64,000 bases of DNA from Aurantiacibacter arachoides (GCF_009827335.1 NZ_WTYH01000001.1:2579501-2643500), one strand, 5' to 3'; positions 1 to 9,935 are shown, numbered from the stretch's first letter. Notes: a model not told the origin generated them from the letters alone. Translations and numbers: made by a program.

Positions 1-98
1 CAGCCTAGCAGACACGCCGCGTAAGAGACGCTTTCTAAGCACGAGACGAAACATCATGGGGCACATTCTTTCGCCCCGCCCAATTTGGAGTGACCATC
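1..98 (+). other. leader before rplL, with possible end of rplJ
   Basis: The bases GCA-GCC-TAG can be read with the stop at 6-8, which would suit the last codons of rplJ (ribosomal protein L10), the usual upstream neighbour of rplL. Only two codons are visible, so this is inference from gene order. The gap contains a weak GGGGC/GCCCC inverted repeat near 58-79 and the purine-rich Shine-Dalgarno TTGGAG at 85-90. Confidence 0.35.
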
Positions 99-473
99 AT
101 GGCTGACATTGCCAAGCTTGTTGAAGACCTTTCCGCCCTGACCGTCATGGAAGCGGCCGAACTCGCCAAGGCGCTTGAAGAAGCGTGGGGCGTTTCTGCC
201 GCGGCCGCCGTCGCGGTTGCCGGCCCCGCCGCCGGTGGCGACGCCCCGGCTGCCGAAGAGCAGACCGAGTTCGACGTGATCCTCACCGGCGACGGTGGCA
301 AGAAGATCCAGGTCATCAAGGAAGTCCGCGCCATCACCGGCCTGGGCCTGACCGAAGCCAAGACCCTCGTGGAATCGGCTCCGAAGGTCGTCAAGGAAGG
401 CGTCAACAAGGCCGAGGCCGAAGAGGTCAAGGCCAAGATCGAAGCTGCCGGCGGTACCGTCGAGCTGAAGTAA
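99..473 (+). CDS. rplL: 50S ribosomal protein L7/L12
   Basis: This is the 124-residue acidic stalk protein of the large ribosomal subunit, which recruits the translational GTPases. The N-terminal dimerisation helices ([20 protein letters not shown]) are followed by an Ala/Pro/Gly-rich hinge at about residues 34-52. The conserved C-terminal domain includes [17 protein letters not shown] and ends GGTVELK. Length is normal for the family. The ATG at 99 is chosen over the in-frame GTG at 90 because TTGGAG at 85-90 is correctly spaced and the family starts MADI. A strong intrinsic terminator follows 45 bases after the stop, so this is probably the last gene of the rplJL unit. Confidence 0.98.
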   Translation: MADIAKLVEDLSALTVMEAAELAKALEEAWGVSAAAAVAVAGPAAGGDAPAAEEQTEFDVILTGDGGKKIQVIKEVRAITGLGLTEAKTLVESAPKVVKEGVNKAEAEEVKAKIEAAGGTVELK

Positions 474-518
474 GCTTTTCACGGCTTGCACTTCGATCCC
501 TTACCGGATCACCAAGGG

Positions 519-547
519 GGGCGGTGCCGCGAGGCGCCGCCCTTTTT
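519..547 (+). terminator. rho-independent terminator after rplL
   Basis: A 10-bp stem (519-528 with 533-542, one G-T pair) is closed by a GCGA tetraloop and followed by five T residues at 543-547. It ends the ribosomal protein transcript. Confidence 0.9.
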
Positions 548-635
548 GCTGCATCTTGCCAGATCGCGGAACAATGCCTGCCCGATGCGCACTGTCCCGG
601 AACCACCGGCGCATTTCGCGATTGGGCTCAAAGAC

Positions 636-974
636 ATGAACGCCGCCGCGATCCTTTTCCTGCAAGCCGTCGGCACTGCGACACCCGCCGCTCCCGCACC
701 CCCGCCCGACATCGAATTCAACGCCCGTATCGAGGCGCGCCGCGTGGATGTGCGGCAGGGCGGGGACCTGCGGGCCGAGTTTCGCGCCGACCCGGGCGAG
801 GCGCCGCCGGTGCAAGTCGAACGCTCAGACCCGCGTGGCCAGCGCAGCTACCGTAACCTCACGATCCGCATCCACGGCGAGGCGACGCTGATCGAGCCCG
901 TGGCCGCGACCCGAACCCCGCAACAACAACAGCCAGAACAGGGAACCCCGACCGATGAGAACGATCCGCTATAG
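636..974 (+). CDS. small hypothetical protein, possibly exported
   Basis: I do not recognise this 112-residue protein. It starts MNAAAILFLQAVG, a short hydrophobic stretch, followed by an Ala/Pro-rich linker and a charged, Arg/Asp/Glu-rich middle. The C-terminus is Gln/Pro-rich (TPQQQQPEQGTP). The N-terminus could be a weak export signal. The reading frame overlaps the start of the next gene by 20 bases, so the two are probably translationally coupled. The upstream in-frame start near 486 is less likely because it would run through the rplL terminator. Confidence 0.6.
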   Translation: MNAAAILFLQAVGTATPAAPAPPPDIEFNARIEARRVDVRQGGDLRAEFRADPGEAPPVQVERSDPRGQRSYRNLTIRIHGEATLIEPVAATRTPQQQQPEQGTPTDENDPL

Positions 975-1641
975 CCTTGCCGCCGCCGCCGCACTGACGA
1001 CGCTGGCCTTCGCCATGCCCGCCAGCGCACAGCAGCGGCAGGACCGGGGGCAGGACCAGCAGTCCGCCGCCAGCCCGGCGGTTCAGTATCTCACCAGCGT
1101 TCCCGCCAGCGAGCAACCCGACGTGGTGCTCGACGTGCCGAACCTGTCGGTCGAATCGATTTCGCTGGAGGTGCAGGGGCTGGAGGCGCACATCTCACTC
1201 GACGCGCGCCTGGCGAACCTGCTGCGCCTGAACGCGGGTGCCGACGTCACGCTGGAATCGGTCTCGCTGGAGATTACCGGGGTGCAGGCGCAGGCAGCGC
1301 TGATCGTGCGGCTCGACAACGTGCGCGCCATCATCGAGCGCACGCTTCAGACGCTCGACAACAATCCCGAAATCATCACGTCGCTGACCGAGGCCCTGCC
1401 CGGCACGGTCGATACGCTCGGCGGTGTCGTCAACAACACGGTCGGCACGGTGGGCGACCTTACGCAGGGCGTCCTGCGCTCGGGCGCGGTTCTCGACCTT
1501 GCCTCGAGCGGGCTCGACCTCGTGAACGAGACGGTAAATTCTGCCGGCCAGACCGTGCGCAGCCTGCGTGCAGACGACGGTGCGCTCTATCAAGTGGTGA
1601 CCGACAACGCGGGTCGGATCGTCAGCTCGACGCGTGGCTAG
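955..1641 (+). CDS. exported hypothetical protein
   Basis: The 228-residue product has a classical signal peptide (MRTIRYSLAAAAALTTLAFA, with a likely cut after ASA near residue 25). The mature part has alternating hydrophobic stretches with repeated VESISLEV/LESVSLEI-like segments. A VVNNTVGTVGDL region and a C-terminal YQVVTDNAGRIV segment follow. No catalytic motif or known family is evident to me. The paired LEV/LEI segments at about residues 62-72 and 99-108 suggest a small internal duplication. It starts inside the preceding gene, and its stop TAG lies in a palindromic CTAG that is also the stop of the opposing PAP2 gene. Confidence 0.7.
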   Translation: MRTIRYSLAAAAALTTLAFAMPASAQQRQDRGQDQQSAASPAVQYLTSVPASEQPDVVLDVPNLSVESISLEVQGLEAHISLDARLANLLRLNAGADVTLESVSLEITGVQAQAALIVRLDNVRAIIERTLQTLDNNPEIITSLTEALPGTVDTLGGVVNNTVGTVGDLTQGVLRSGAVLDLASSGLDLVNETVNSAGQTVRSLRADDGALYQVVTDNAGRIVSSTRG

Positions 1642-2237
1642 TCCGCGCGCCACAGTCGGCGCAGCGCGAACGCGACGATCGCCTCTGACGCAAGGCCGAT
1701 AGCCACGCCGACTATCACGTCACTGGGGAAGTGCGCCTTGCGTGGCACCTGGATCGCCGAGGCGGTGGTCGCGAGAGCCATCGCCACGGGCGCGCCACCA
1801 GGATATTCGCGTGCCACCGCCCGCGCCACGGCAAAGGCGCCGGCACTGTGGCCGGACGGGAACGAGCGGTCCTCGCCGTCCGTGCTTGTGCCCGGCTCGA
1901 TGGCATGCTCGCCTTCCCGCTCCACCTTGCCCGGACGCGGACGATCGATGCGGTCCTTGACCAGTGTCTTGATGCCGGTGGCGAGCGCGTGGCTTGCCAG
2001 CATTGCAAGGCCCGTACGTGCCAGCCGCGGCCGGCGTGTCAGCAGGCCGGCGATTAGCGTGCCGAGCGAAGCGGCGATCAGGGGCGGCTGGTCGGCGAGT
2101 TCGCTCGCCGCACCGATCGCCTTGAGCGCCGGATTGTCGCGATAGGGGTGCAGCGCGCCCACAACCGCCAGGTCCATGCTAGCGATGAGGCCTTCGCCTG
2201 TCGCGGCGTCATCGAGATTTGTCTGTCGTTGATCCAT
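1638..2237 (-). CDS. PAP2-superfamily phosphatase
   Basis: This is a membrane phosphatase of the type 2 phosphatidic acid phosphatase superfamily. The three signature blocks are visible in order: KDRIDRPRP (KxxxxxxRP), SFPSGHSAG (PSGH) and VPRKAHFPSDV (the RxxxxxHxxxD block). Hydrophobic segments lie between them. The substrate, perhaps a phospholipid phosphate or undecaprenyl diphosphate, cannot be told from the sequence. I start at the ATG of MDQRQTN at 2237; an in-frame ATG lies 15 bases upstream. The stop overlaps that of the converging exported-protein gene in CTAG at 1638-1641. Confidence 0.85.
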   Translation of the reverse strand: MDQRQTNLDDAATGEGLIASMDLAVVGALHPYRDNPALKAIGAASELADQPPLIAASLGTLIAGLLTRRPRLARTGLAMLASHALATGIKTLVKDRIDRPRPGKVEREGEHAIEPGTSTDGEDRSFPSGHSAGAFAVARAVAREYPGGAPVAMALATTASAIQVPRKAHFPSDVIVGVAIGLASEAIVAFALRRLWRAD

Positions 2238-2274
2238 GCCGCTGCAACGCACGACAGGGGTTTTCGGCGATGCC

Positions 2275-2823
2275 CTAAATGCGATAATTGATGCGGGCGC
2301 CGATCATGTCGATGCCGGGGTTCTGGTTGCTGTCGAAGATCTGGCCCTGGCTGATGTGCATCCAGTGCGCCTCCACGCTGGCGCGTTCGGACACGCGATA
2401 GCCGACGCCGATCTCGGGTTCGAACAGCACCCGGCTGCCGAGGTCGGTGCGGATGCCGGTGGCCGGGTTCACGCGAAGTTCCGGCCCGTCGTGAACGACC
2501 AGGCCGATGCCCGGGCGCACGTAGAACGGTCCGTCGCCGATGGTCCAGGCCAGGCCCACACCGGCGAACGAGGTGTCCCCGCGCGTGTTGAGATTGCCGA
2601 CAACATAGGGTTCCGGCTTGCCCAGAAAGCCCAGCGCCTCGATCCCGTCGAAGCGCACGCCGGCGGCGATGTCGACGCCGCCTTCCGTGGTCTCCAGCGT
2701 GAACGGCGTGTCCACCGCGTGGGCGTAGACGCCGCCGAACACCTCCTGGGCGCAAGCCGCGGCAGGAAGGGTGACAGTGGCGGCCAGCGCCGCGAGCATG
2801 GCTAGGGACGAGTGCATGGCCAC
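2275..2823 (-). CDS. acyloxyacyl hydrolase / PagL-like outer-membrane protein
   Basis: The 182-residue protein has a signal peptide (cut after ACA near residue 25) and alternating beta-strand pattern consistent with a small outer-membrane barrel ending in an aromatic-Arg-Ile motif (INYRI). The C-terminal HIS, followed after 12 residues by GID, matches the lipid A deacylase PagL block H-x-S...GIE. Asp takes the place of the catalytic Glu. In PagL the His-Ser-Glu triad removes the 3-O acyl chain of lipid A; activity with Asp is uncertain. It lies downstream of the cytochrome lipoprotein gene on the same strand. Confidence 0.72.
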   Translation of the reverse strand: MAMHSSLAMLAALAATVTLPAAACAQEVFGGVYAHAVDTPFTLETTEGGVDIAAGVRFDGIEALGFLGKPEPYVVGNLNTRGDTSFAGVGLAWTIGDGPFYVRPGIGLVVHDGPELRVNPATGIRTDLGSRVLFEPEIGVGYRVSERASVEAHWMHISQGQIFDSNQNPGIDMIGARINYRI

Positions 2824-2862
2824 GCCTGTTGCACCGATTCGCTTTCGCCAGCCTGACCGGGC

Positions 2863-3465
2863 CTACAGCGTTCTGAGGTAGGCGATTACCTCACGGCGCT
2901 GCGCCGGGTTCAGCCCGGGCGGCGGCATGGTGGTGCCCGGGACGACGGCAGCTGGATCGGCAAGGTAGCGGTCGAGATTGCCCTCGTTCCAGGTGATGGT
3001 CGCGCCCTGCATCGCCGCGCTGTAGTTGGCCCCGGGCACGCTGCCGGCGCGCCGGCCGAACACGCCGGCCAGGCTCGGCCCGATGCCGTTCTGGCCGCGC
3101 TGCACCGAATGGCACACGGCGCAGGTGGCGAAAGACTGCGGCGGACCCGCGGCAGCGACCGGTGCGGGCGCAGCAGTGGGCGCGGCGGCACGCGTGGTGG
3201 CAGAAGCACTGGGCGCAGGCGACGGCGTGTCGGTCGGCGCGGGCGCTCCCTCCCCTTCCGCCGCATCGCCGGCTTCGCCAGCCTCATCGGCCTCCATGGT
3301 TGCAGTTTCGTCGGCCTGGGCGGGCGTGACCGCGGCATCGCGCGTCGCGCCCTCGCCATCGGCGGCCTGGTTGATCTGGTCCGAAACCTCGTTCGAGTCT
3401 CCGCCGCATCCCGAAAGCAGCAATGCCAGGGCGGAACCGGCGGCAAAAAGTGCAGACACGCGCAT
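2863..3465 (-). CDS. lipoprotein class I cytochrome c
   Basis: This 200-residue protein begins with a lipoprotein signal (LLSGC, Cys near 20). A long acidic and then Ala/Pro/Thr-rich tether reaches to about residue 110, followed by one cytochrome c domain. The haem site is CAVCH, and the distal Met ligand is in GTTMPPPG. The domain ends with the usual REVIAYLRTL helix. This suggests a membrane-anchored periplasmic electron carrier. I start at the ATG of MRVSALF at 3465 because this gives the lipobox; the longer in-frame extension has no family support. It diverges from the MATE gene. Confidence 0.88.
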   Translation of the reverse strand: MRVSALFAAGSALALLLSGCGGDSNEVSDQINQAADGEGATRDAAVTPAQADETATMEADEAGEAGDAAEGEGAPAPTDTPSPAPSASATTRAAAPTAAPAPVAAAGPPQSFATCAVCHSVQRGQNGIGPSLAGVFGRRAGSVPGANYSAAMQGATITWNEGNLDRYLADPAAVVPGTTMPPPGLNPAQRREVIAYLRTL

Positions 3466-3640
3466 CACGAATATCCCTCTGTCTTTGACTATGTCCCATA
3501 AACGGCAAGTGGCACGAACGGCAAGGGTTGTGACATCGCCGCCGCAAGACTCATGATTTTCACGGTCGGACGACGCCACGCGGTTCCCATGCAGCCAGCC
3601 AGGGCCTATCCGGACGGGCCGCCCCGAAACGGTCCAGATC

Positions 3641-5026
3641 ATGCGCCCCGTCGCCCATCCCCCCACGCCCGGCTGGCAAGCCGAGACGCGCGAGACCCTG
3701 CGGCTGGCGGGGCCGCTGGCGCTCGCCAACATGCTGCAAATGCTGACCTATGCGATCGACGTCATCTTCATTGCCCGCATCGGCGCGCAGGAACTGGCGG
3801 CATCGTCACTGGCGGTGGCGGTGTTCGGACTGGTGCTGTGGAGCCTGCAGAGCCTGACCGGCGCGGTCGCACCGATCATGGCGAGCGAGCTGGGCGCACG
3901 CGCGCCGGCGCTGCGCCCCGTTCGCCGGTCCGTGCGCATGGCGTTGTGGCTGTCCGCCCTGCTGTCCGTGATCGGGATGGCGGTGTGCCTGCTCACGCCG
4001 GCACTGATGCGCGCGACCGGACAGGACCCTGCCCTCACCGCCTTGGCGGGCGAGTACATGGCGATCCTGCTGTGGTCGGGACCGGCGATGATCGTGGCCG
4101 GGGTGCTGCGGAACTTCGTTGCCACGCTCGGGCGACCACTGTTCGCGACCGCCATCACCGCGGTCGGCATCGGCATCAACGCAATCGGCAACTACGCCTT
4201 CATCTTCGGCAATCTGGGCGCGCCTGCGCTGGGCCTGCAGGGTGCTGCGATCGCCACGCTTATCACGTCGATCAGCGTGGTCGCCTTCTACGCGCTGGCG
4301 ATCCGCCTCGATCCGCGGCTGCATCGCTACCGCATCATGGGCTTCTTCTGGCGGCCCGACTGGCCGCGGTTCATGGAGATCGTGCGCATCGGCACGCCCA
4401 TCGCGATCACCGTGCTGGCCGAGGCAGGCGTGTTCGGCGCGGCCGCCTTTCTCATGGGCCGGGTCGGGGCGCTGGAACTGGCGGCGCACACCGTTGCCCT
4501 GAACCTTGCCGCCTTTGCCTTCCAGGTCCCCTTCGGCGTGGGCCAGGCGGCGACGATCAGGGTTGGCTATTTCGTCGGCGCGAACGACCGGCTCGGCATC
4601 GCCCGCGCCGGCTGGACCGGCATCGCCATGGGCACAGGCTTCATGGTCTTCACCGCGATCGCCTTTCTTGTGATGCCTCAGGCGCTGCTGGCCATCTATC
4701 TCGACCCCGGCGCGAGCGGCAATGCCGCGCTGGTGGAAGTGGCCACGGGCTTTCTCGTCATTGCCGCCGCCTTCCAGCTGTTCGACGGGATACAGGCGGT
4801 GGCGGCGGGCGCGCTGCGCGGCCTGAAGGATACCCGCGTGCCGATGTGGATCGCGGTCTTCAGCTACTGGCTGCCGGGCTTCGGCCTTGCCGCCGGGCTG
4901 GGCCTTGGCACGTCGCTGGGCGGAACGGGTGTGTGGATCGGCCTGGCAACGGGCCTCGTGTTTGCCGCCGCGCTGCTGTTATGGCGCTGGCGCGCGCGCG
5001 AACGGCTGGGCCTCACCCCTGCCTGA
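3641..5026 (+). CDS. MATE-family multidrug/cation exporter
   Basis: The 461-residue integral membrane protein has twelve hydrophobic segments in two similar halves, the hallmark of the MATE (NorM-like) family. The first helix block reads LRLAGPLALANMLQMLTYAIDV. A second-half counterpart is MEIVRIGTPIAITVLAEAGVF. These proteins expel cationic drugs or metabolites using Na+ or H+ gradients, but the substrate here is unknown. The ATG at 3641 gives a short cytoplasmic lead before helix 1. It is transcribed away from the cytochrome gene and stops 64 bases before the groESL promoter. Confidence 0.92.
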   Translation: MRPVAHPPTPGWQAETRETLRLAGPLALANMLQMLTYAIDVIFIARIGAQELAASSLAVAVFGLVLWSLQSLTGAVAPIMASELGARAPALRPVRRSVRMALWLSALLSVIGMAVCLLTPALMRATGQDPALTALAGEYMAILLWSGPAMIVAGVLRNFVATLGRPLFATAITAVGIGINAIGNYAFIFGNLGAPALGLQGAAIATLITSISVVAFYALAIRLDPRLHRYRIMGFFWRPDWPRFMEIVRIGTPIAITVLAEAGVFGAAAFLMGRVGALELAAHTVALNLAAFAFQVPFGVGQAATIRVGYFVGANDRLGIARAGWTGIAMGTGFMVFTAIAFLVMPQALLAIYLDPGASGNAALVEVATGFLVIAAAFQLFDGIQAVAAGALRGLKDTRVPMWIAVFSYWLPGFGLAAGLGLGTSLGGTGVWIGLATGLVFAAALLLWRWRARERLGLTPA

Positions 5027-5090
5027 GCCGGTATTGCCGCATCGCGACCATGGCCCGCCCCCGCGACGAAATTTTTGCCGCGCCGCGCCA

Positions 5091-5119
5091 TTGACTAAGG
5101 CCTGCGGCATAAACATATC
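5091..5119 (+). promoter_or_regulatory. groESL sigma-70-type promoter
   Basis: TTGACT at 5091-5096 and CATATC at 5114-5119 are separated by 17 bases. The CIRCE operator begins eight bases downstream, so it would cover the transcription start. Confidence 0.75.
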
Positions 5120-5126
5120 GACCTCG

Positions 5127-5153
5127 CTGGCACTCTCGTACGGAGAGTGCCAA
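5127..5153 (+). promoter_or_regulatory. CIRCE operator (HrcA site)
   Basis: The inverted repeat CTGGCACTC-N9-GAGTGCCAA matches the CIRCE consensus TTAGCACTC-N9-GAGTGCTAA, with arms at 5127-5135 and 5145-5153. HrcA is known to bind this element and repress groESL. hrcA itself is not in the window. Confidence 0.95.
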
Positions 5154-5186
5154 TCCACATCTAGATAACAGGAAGAGGTCATACCT

Positions 5187-7176
<1,990 letters not shown>

Positions 7177-7210
7177 GTAGCCTCGCTACCCGGTCATCCG
7201 GAAAACGAAA

Positions 7211-7242
7211 GGCCCGGCAGGAGCGATCCTGCCGGGCCTTTT
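7211..7242 (+). terminator. rho-independent terminator after groEL
   Basis: A perfect 12-bp stem (7211-7222 with 7227-7238) closes on a GCGA loop and is followed by TTTT. The rplL terminator uses the same GCGA tetraloop. Confidence 0.93.
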
Positions 7243-7306
7243 CCTTTGCCAGCGGCATCGGAACGAACGACCTTGAAGATCGAACGAATCGGCGAAGGAT
7301 CGCATC

Positions 7307-8287
7307 TTGCAAAGTGACCCGCCTGCCCGGCGCTTACCCCCGTCCCTGTCCGTAACCGGTGCGGTCCCCGGGCCGGATTACCTTCCTGTCAGGATTGTCG
7401 AGATGGACGGGCAGCCGGCGATCGAATGGCTCGCCTTCGAAAGAACGTCGTTTCGCGAACCGTTTTTCGAACAGACTGCGGCGCGTGTCCGTACCCTGCC
7501 GGCTAACGCCTTTGCACACGTGATCACGCCGCTGGGCGCGCTGGACGTGTTTGCCGATGCCCCTCCCCCCGACGGGCTGGTCCTGCACATGTCGCGCTGC
7601 GGCTCTACCTTGGTGTCGCGCATGCTGGATGCCGCGCCGAACCATATATGCCTGAGCGAGCCGCCAATCTTCGATACGGTTCTGCAGATGGCCCTGTGCG
7701 GCATCGTGCCGGAGCATACCGTCCGCCTCATGGCAGGCGCGCTGTTGCGGTTCCGCGACAAGGCGATAACCCGGGGCTTCCTGAAGCTGGACAGCTGGCA
7801 CACGCTGGCTCTGCCGCTGTTGCAGCGCGTGTTGCCCGATACCGCGTGGGTTTTCCTGGCGCGCCATCCCGGAGAAGTGCTGGCTTCGCAAGCGCGCAGG
7901 CCGGGAATGTTCGTCCACAAGGGCGCCGTGCGGTGGGAAACCTTCGGGCTGACAGGTGCCGATGCCGTCGAGGCGGCGGAGTTCCCCGGCTGGATCATCC
8001 ACCAGATCGCTGCCGCGGCTGCCGGCTATGGGGATGATCAGCTCACCCTGTTCGTCGATTATGACGATCTGCCCGGAGCGGCCCTGACGCGCATCCTGCC
8101 GCATTTCGGCATTACGCCGGATGCCCGGATGGAAAGCCTGATGCGCTCTGCGGCCGCGCGCAATTCCAAGAGTCCCGAAGAGTTTTTTACCGACGATCGC
8201 GCGGCCAAACGTGCGCAAGCGGCTTTGTCCATCCAGGTGCCCGCCGGCCTGGCAGCCAGCTACGATCGGTTGCGAAGCCTGACCTGA
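7307..8287 (+). CDS. sulfotransferase-like protein
   Basis: The 326-residue protein carries LHMSRCGSTLVSRML near residue 93, which resembles the 5'-phosphosulfate (PAPS) loop of sulfotransferases. A later WVFLARHPGEVLASQ segment resembles the 3'-phosphate-binding strand-helix region. The remainder is mixed alpha/beta. It would transfer sulfate from PAPS to an unknown acceptor, or be a divergent member with another function. The start is TTG at 7307, preceded by GAAGGA with 7-base spacing; the next ATG (7402) would drop 31 residues. It converges on the DUF305 gene, with six bases between stops. Confidence 0.72.
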   Translation: MQSDPPARRLPPSLSVTGAVPGPDYLPVRIVEMDGQPAIEWLAFERTSFREPFFEQTAARVRTLPANAFAHVITPLGALDVFADAPPPDGLVLHMSRCGSTLVSRMLDAAPNHICLSEPPIFDTVLQMALCGIVPEHTVRLMAGALLRFRDKAITRGFLKLDSWHTLALPLLQRVLPDTAWVFLARHPGEVLASQARRPGMFVHKGAVRWETFGLTGADAVEAAEFPGWIIHQIAAAAAGYGDDQLTLFVDYDDLPGAALTRILPHFGITPDARMESLMRSAAARNSKSPEEFFTDDRAAKRAQAALSIQVPAGLAASYDRLRSLT

Positions 8288-8293
8288 GCGCAC

Positions 8294-8854
8294 TTACGGC
8301 GTCGCGCCGCCGTCCGCATTCAACCAGCCCCCCATTGCCGGAATTGGCCGCCCGGCCGCCTCCGCGTCAGTCACGGTCTCGCCGTTCCGCGCAATATCGT
8401 CCAGCAGCCACTGCATCTCGGCAATCTCCTTGCGCTGGGCGGTGATGATGCTGTCGGCAAGTTGCTGCACGCGCCTGTCGGATATCTGCGCGCGTTCGCT
8501 GGTCATGATGGCGATCGAGTGATGCGGGATCATGGCGCGCATCCACTCGGCGTCGTCGACGCTCTGCTGGCTGCGCACGAGCCACAGCGATCCGGCGAAT
8601 ACGGCGACCGCCACGCCGACGATGATCCAGTTCTTCGCGGTGCTGCGATACATCCCCCACATGAAGGCAAGCATCACCAGCGCCATCACGCTGCCCATCA
8701 CGAACATCATCCAGAACCGCGTCTCGCTGAAATAGACGTGATCGAGTGCATAGGTGTTGAGGTACATTAGCCCGAACATGATCACTGTGGACGTGCCCAC
8801 CATCGCCCTGAAACGGGCGTAACTGCCGTGCTGCATCTGCTTGCCGTCATCCAT
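8294..8854 (-). CDS. membrane-anchored DUF305 protein
   Basis: The 186-residue protein has three hydrophobic segments (about residues 20-110) followed by a short DUF305 domain. The domain motif WMRAMIPHHSIAIMTSERA carries the His-His pair typical of this ferritin-like fold. DUF305 proteins are often found with copper-handling genes, and this one is the last gene of the csoR operon. The ATG at 8854 overlaps the preceding TGA by one base (TGATG), indicating coupling. Metal binding is inference from the motif and context. Confidence 0.85.
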   Translation of the reverse strand: MDDGKQMQHGSYARFRAMVGTSTVIMFGLMYLNTYALDHVYFSETRFWMMFVMGSVMALVMLAFMWGMYRSTAKNWIIVGVAVAVFAGSLWLVRSQQSVDDAEWMRAMIPHHSIAIMTSERAQISDRRVQQLADSIITAQRKEIAEMQWLLDDIARNGETVTDAEAAGRPIPAMGGWLNADGGATP

Positions 8855-9597
8855 CACATCGCTCCCATCCTGATGACCATCCACAGCGCCATGCCGACCA
8901 TGAACAGGTTCTCGGTCAGCGAGACGAAGCCCAGCGGCACCTGGCTGTCGCCACCCACGCAGGCGCATTTGAGGTCACGCTTGTCGATATAGACGGCCTT
9001 GAACACGCTCACCGCGCCGATGGTGCCGATCGTCAGCGCGACGGGGATCGAAAGCCAGGGCAGCAGGTGCGCGGTCATCAGCACGCCCGCCAGCCCCTCG
9101 GCCCAGGGGTAGACGTAGCCGTAGGGCACCCAGCGCTTCGCCAGCAGGTCGTAGTTCAGGAACATGGTCGAGAAGCTCTCGACATCGCGCAGCTTGAGAT
9201 AGGCGAGCACGCACATCGAAAAGCTGACGAACCATTCGGCCGCCAGCACGGATACCGCCTCCCCCGTTGCCACCCAGGCAGCGCCCAACGCCATCAGCGC
9301 GGTCATGGCGAACAGGATGGCGACCGGCCAGTAACTGACGCCGCCATCATCCACGCTCTTGCCGAAATGCTGGCGCAGATCGGTATAGCCGCCGACGCGC
9401 TGCTCGCCGATCCACGTCTGCGGCGTCGTCTTGACGGCGTGCCGGGCCTTGAAGGCGTCGGTCTCCTCGCGGGTGGTCAGCAGGTGGTCTTCCACCTCGT
9501 AGCCCTGGCTCTCCAGCAACCATTTCGATTTCAGGCCATAGGGGCAGGTGTGGCCAGGCATGACCATGCGGTAGAGGGTGGCCGTGGGCTTGCTCAT
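8854..9597 (-). CDS. glutaredoxin-MauE/DoxX membrane fusion
   Basis: This 247-residue protein joins two parts. Residues 1-75 are a glutaredoxin-like domain with active site CPYG (a single Cys), the cis-Pro segment TTPQTW and a GGYTDL turn. Residues 86-245 contain four to five membrane helices of the MauE/DoxX redox-associated type, with a conserved KCACVGGD segment before the last helix. It probably passes thiol electrons at the cytoplasmic membrane, perhaps for copper-exposed proteins, but that is inference. It overlaps csoR by four bases (ATGA) and the DUF305 gene by one. Confidence 0.85.
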   Translation of the reverse strand: MSKPTATLYRMVMPGHTCPYGLKSKWLLESQGYEVEDHLLTTREETDAFKARHAVKTTPQTWIGEQRVGGYTDLRQHFGKSVDDGGVSYWPVAILFAMTALMALGAAWVATGEAVSVLAAEWFVSFSMCVLAYLKLRDVESFSTMFLNYDLLAKRWVPYGYVYPWAEGLAGVLMTAHLLPWLSIPVALTIGTIGAVSVFKAVYIDKRDLKCACVGGDSQVPLGFVSLTENLFMVGMALWMVIRMGAM

Positions 9598-9866
9598 TTC
9601 CGCGTCCTTTCGAGCAGATCGATCAGTTCGCCGAACTTTGCCCGCTGCTCGGCCTCGTCGCCCGAGGCGATGGCCTGCGATACGCAGGTGGCCGCATGGC
9701 GTTTGAGCACCGCGCTTTCGACCTTGGCGAGCGCGGCCTTCACGGCTTGAAGCTGGGTGAGAACGTCGATGCAGTATCGCTCGCCCTCGATCATCCGGGC
9801 GACGCCCTGGACCTGGCCCGCGATGCGGGAGAGACGTTTGACGGTATCGGCGTCGCTTTCGGTCAT
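9594..9866 (-). CDS. csoR: CsoR/RcnR-family copper-sensing repressor
   Basis: The 90-residue all-helical protein contains the family metal-ligand pattern: Cys in RYCIDVLTQLQAV, then His and Cys in KRHAATC. This is the Cys-His-Cys set of Cu(I)-sensing CsoR. Apo-CsoR represses DNA and copper binding releases it. It is the first gene of a three-gene leftward operon and faces copA across a perfect C5-A-G5 palindrome at 9883-9899, so it probably controls both directions. The copper assignment over Ni/Co rests on the ligands and on copAB next door. Confidence 0.93.
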   Translation of the reverse strand: MTESDADTVKRLSRIAGQVQGVARMIEGERYCIDVLTQLQAVKAALAKVESAVLKRHAATCVSQAIASGDEAEQRAKFGELIDLLERTRK

Positions 9867-9877
9867 AGTTATTCCTG

Positions 9878-9906
9878 TTGCAATACCCCCAGGGGGTATC
9901 TAGCTA
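9878..9906 (+). promoter_or_regulatory. copA promoter with embedded CsoR operator
   Basis: TTGCAA (9878-9883) and TAGCTA (9901-9906) are separated by exactly 17 bases. The perfect palindrome ATACCCCC-A-GGGGGTAT (9883-9899) fills that spacer. G/C-tract palindromes of this form are the known operator of CsoR proteins. Bound repressor would block polymerase directly. Confidence 0.85.
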
Positions 9907-9935
9907 GGACGCATATTCGCGAAAGGCAAGGCACA

